From positions 1-5,945 of the forward strand of contig JADHYP010000086.1 of assembly GCA_016782355.1 (NCBI GenBank): DNA of 5,945 nt. The letters are read 5' to 3'. Shown piece after piece: positions 5,252 to 5,945 of this stretch. The position numbers and the translations under genes were made by a program. Origin of the DNA: Candidatus Syntropharchaeum sp. (GTDB lineage Archaea > Halobacteriota > Syntropharchaeia > Alkanophagales > Methanospirareceae). Under the pieces are notes generated by a model, which saw only the letters and a program-made list of their open reading frames with translations, had not been told where the DNA came from and did no database searches. The first letter of the stretch is position 1; every line of letters starts with the position of its first letter.

Positions 5252-5560
5252 TTAGAAGAGAATCATCAATAACAATGTGAAGGAGATAAACCAGCTGAAA
5301 ACGGTCATAAACGAGATATAAATCCAATCTTTTGCGCCTTTTATGCTCGTATGCAAGAAGGGATACACGAATTTCTGCACCATGACCATGAGGATTGCGA
5401 TAAGCAAACCATCTTCTGATGTGGGATTTTTTACCACGAAAAAGGATATAAGACCCGCGAGAATGCCAAATAGAAGTGGCGTTATCGTCTTTTTCAACCC
5501 TTCGACGTATTCTGCCTTCTCCTTCTCCTTTTTATCCCGCTCTTTATTATCGCTCTCCAT
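5252..5560 (-). CDS. EMC6-like small membrane protein
   Basis: This 102-aa protein has a highly charged N-terminus (Lys/Glu/Asp-rich, residues 1-20) followed by three hydrophobic segments at about 26-43, 50-68 and 79-102. The motif GAKDWIYISFMTVFSWFISFTLLL (75-98), together with QKFVYPFL (62-69), matches what I remember of archaeal EMC6-like proteins. These are distant relatives of a subunit of the eukaryotic ER membrane protein complex. A part in membrane-protein insertion is plausible by homology but untested. It probably sits in the cytoplasmic membrane with the charged tail inside. The ATG at 5558-5560 has a G-rich stretch (GGGGGA) about 11 nt upstream. It lies 66 nt downstream of the YchF gene on the same strand and converges on ruvC. 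Confidence 0.7.
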   Translation of the reverse strand: MESDNKERDKKEKEKAEYVEGLKKTITPLLFGILAGLISFFVVKNPTSEDGLLIAILMVMVQKFVYPFLHTSIKGAKDWIYISFMTVFSWFISFTLLLMILF

Positions 5561-5626
5561 GCCGCATTTTCCCCCTTTTTTCCTTAAACCTTTGTCTCTT
5601 TAAATTTTAATTTTGAACAAAAGCGA
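5561..5626 (-). promoter_or_regulatory. Intergenic region upstream of the EMC6-like gene
   Basis: On the minus strand an AT-rich box (AAAATTTAAA, about 5600-5609) lies about 44 nt before the EMC6-like start. This could be a TATA element giving a leader of roughly 15-20 nt that includes GGGGGA (about 5570-5576). The stretch also follows the YchF stop. Both calls are by eye. Confidence 0.4.
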
Positions 5627-5945
5627 TTACCTCGCATACACCACCTTTATTATATCGTTATTCCGCAGTGCATATTTCTCGCCAAGCCTTCGCTTCGTTC
5701 CTGCGTCTATTGCATAAAGAAACCCTTTACCAATATCAGAATGAATGGAAAAAGCTAAATCTCTGGCGGTGCTCCCGTTTTTCAAAAGAAACGCATCGGG
5801 TAGGACTCTTCCCGCGGCATCGCTGAACTTGTGCTCGTCTTCTACCGGATATGCAACCACGTAGTCCAGCAAATCGAACACAACACGATTTATAATTGCT
5901 TGAACTCCCGTGCCGCAATACGCGTGAATTAATTTTCTTAACCTC
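5627..5945 (-). CDS. ychF: YchF/OLA1-family GTP/ATP-binding protein, C-terminal part (5' end cut by window)
   Basis: The frame stays open from the TAA at 5627-5629 to the window edge, giving about 105 visible residues; the gene begins outside. The visible part is the end of an Obg-related P-loop NTPase of the YchF type. It has STGVQ-like CGTGVQAIINRVVFDLLDYVV, then YPVEDEHKFSDAAGRVLPDAFLLKNGSTARDLAFSIHSDIGKGFLYAIDA and TKRRLGEKYALRNNDIIKVV. The section from about VLPDAFLL to the end is a TGS domain, which in these proteins is thought to touch ribosomes or RNA. PVEDE with VLPDAFLL is how I remember archaeal YchF. The P-loop is outside the window, so NTPase motifs cannot be checked. A GTG at 5879-5881 is internal and not the start, because family sequence continues upstream of it. 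Confidence 0.85.
   Translation of the reverse strand, partial: RLRKLIHAYCGTGVQAIINRVVFDLLDYVVAYPVEDEHKFSDAAGRVLPDAFLLKNGSTARDLAFSIHSDIGKGFLYAIDAGTKRRLGEKYALRNNDIIKVVYAR

Overview
The window reads as a piece of archaeal chromosome. The minus-strand genes are core archaeal information-processing genes: exosome subunit Csl4, RNA polymerase subunit L (RpoL), a tRNA-Gly with an A73 discriminator and no encoded CCA, and class 1 release factor aRF1 with NIKS and GGQ motifs. An EMC6-like small membrane protein and an archaeal-type YchF C-terminus fit the same picture. Two plus-strand genes, xseA (exonuclease VII large subunit) and ruvC (Holliday-junction resolvase), belong to families that are mainly bacterial. 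This mix suggests a euryarchaeal (Halobacteriota-like) lineage with acquired bacterial repair genes. An ANME-1/Syntrophoarchaeia-type organism is my guess from memory and is not proven here.

Layout. 1-1167 (+): 3' part of xseA. 1168-1216: short convergent gap. 1217-4557 (-): a tightly packed run, in transcription order csl4, rpoL, tRNA-Gly(CCC), aRF1, TraB-family membrane protein. The spacings are 3 nt, a 15-nt overlap, 47 nt and a 14-nt overlap, so this looks like one transcription unit with a tRNA inside it. 4558-4647: divergent promoter region with a strong polypyrimidine/polypurine tract. 4648-5148 (+): ruvC. 5125-5251: a convergent gap filled by a nested inverted-repeat element. 5252-5560 (-): EMC6-like protein. 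5627-5945 (-): C-terminal end of YchF, running off the window.

How the genes relate. Csl4 (RNA decay), RpoL (transcription), tRNA-Gly and aRF1 (translation, termination) form a gene-expression cluster. The last five codons of rpoL, including its stop, are also the first 15 nt of tRNA-Gly, so making the tRNA and keeping an intact rpoL message from one transcript are mutually exclusive. xseA and ruvC are DNA repair/recombination genes on the opposite strand.

Most unusual points: (1) the rpoL/tRNA-Gly overlap; (2) a 57-bp palindromic element lying in frame inside the TraB-family gene, related to (3) the core of a roughly 113-bp three-way-junction-like element that forms the 3' end of ruvC; (4) an aRF1 that seems to have lost its zinc-binding mini-domain; (5) bacterial-type RuvC and XseA in an archaeal setting. 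I see no CRISPR array, transposase, phage gene or toxin-antitoxin pair.
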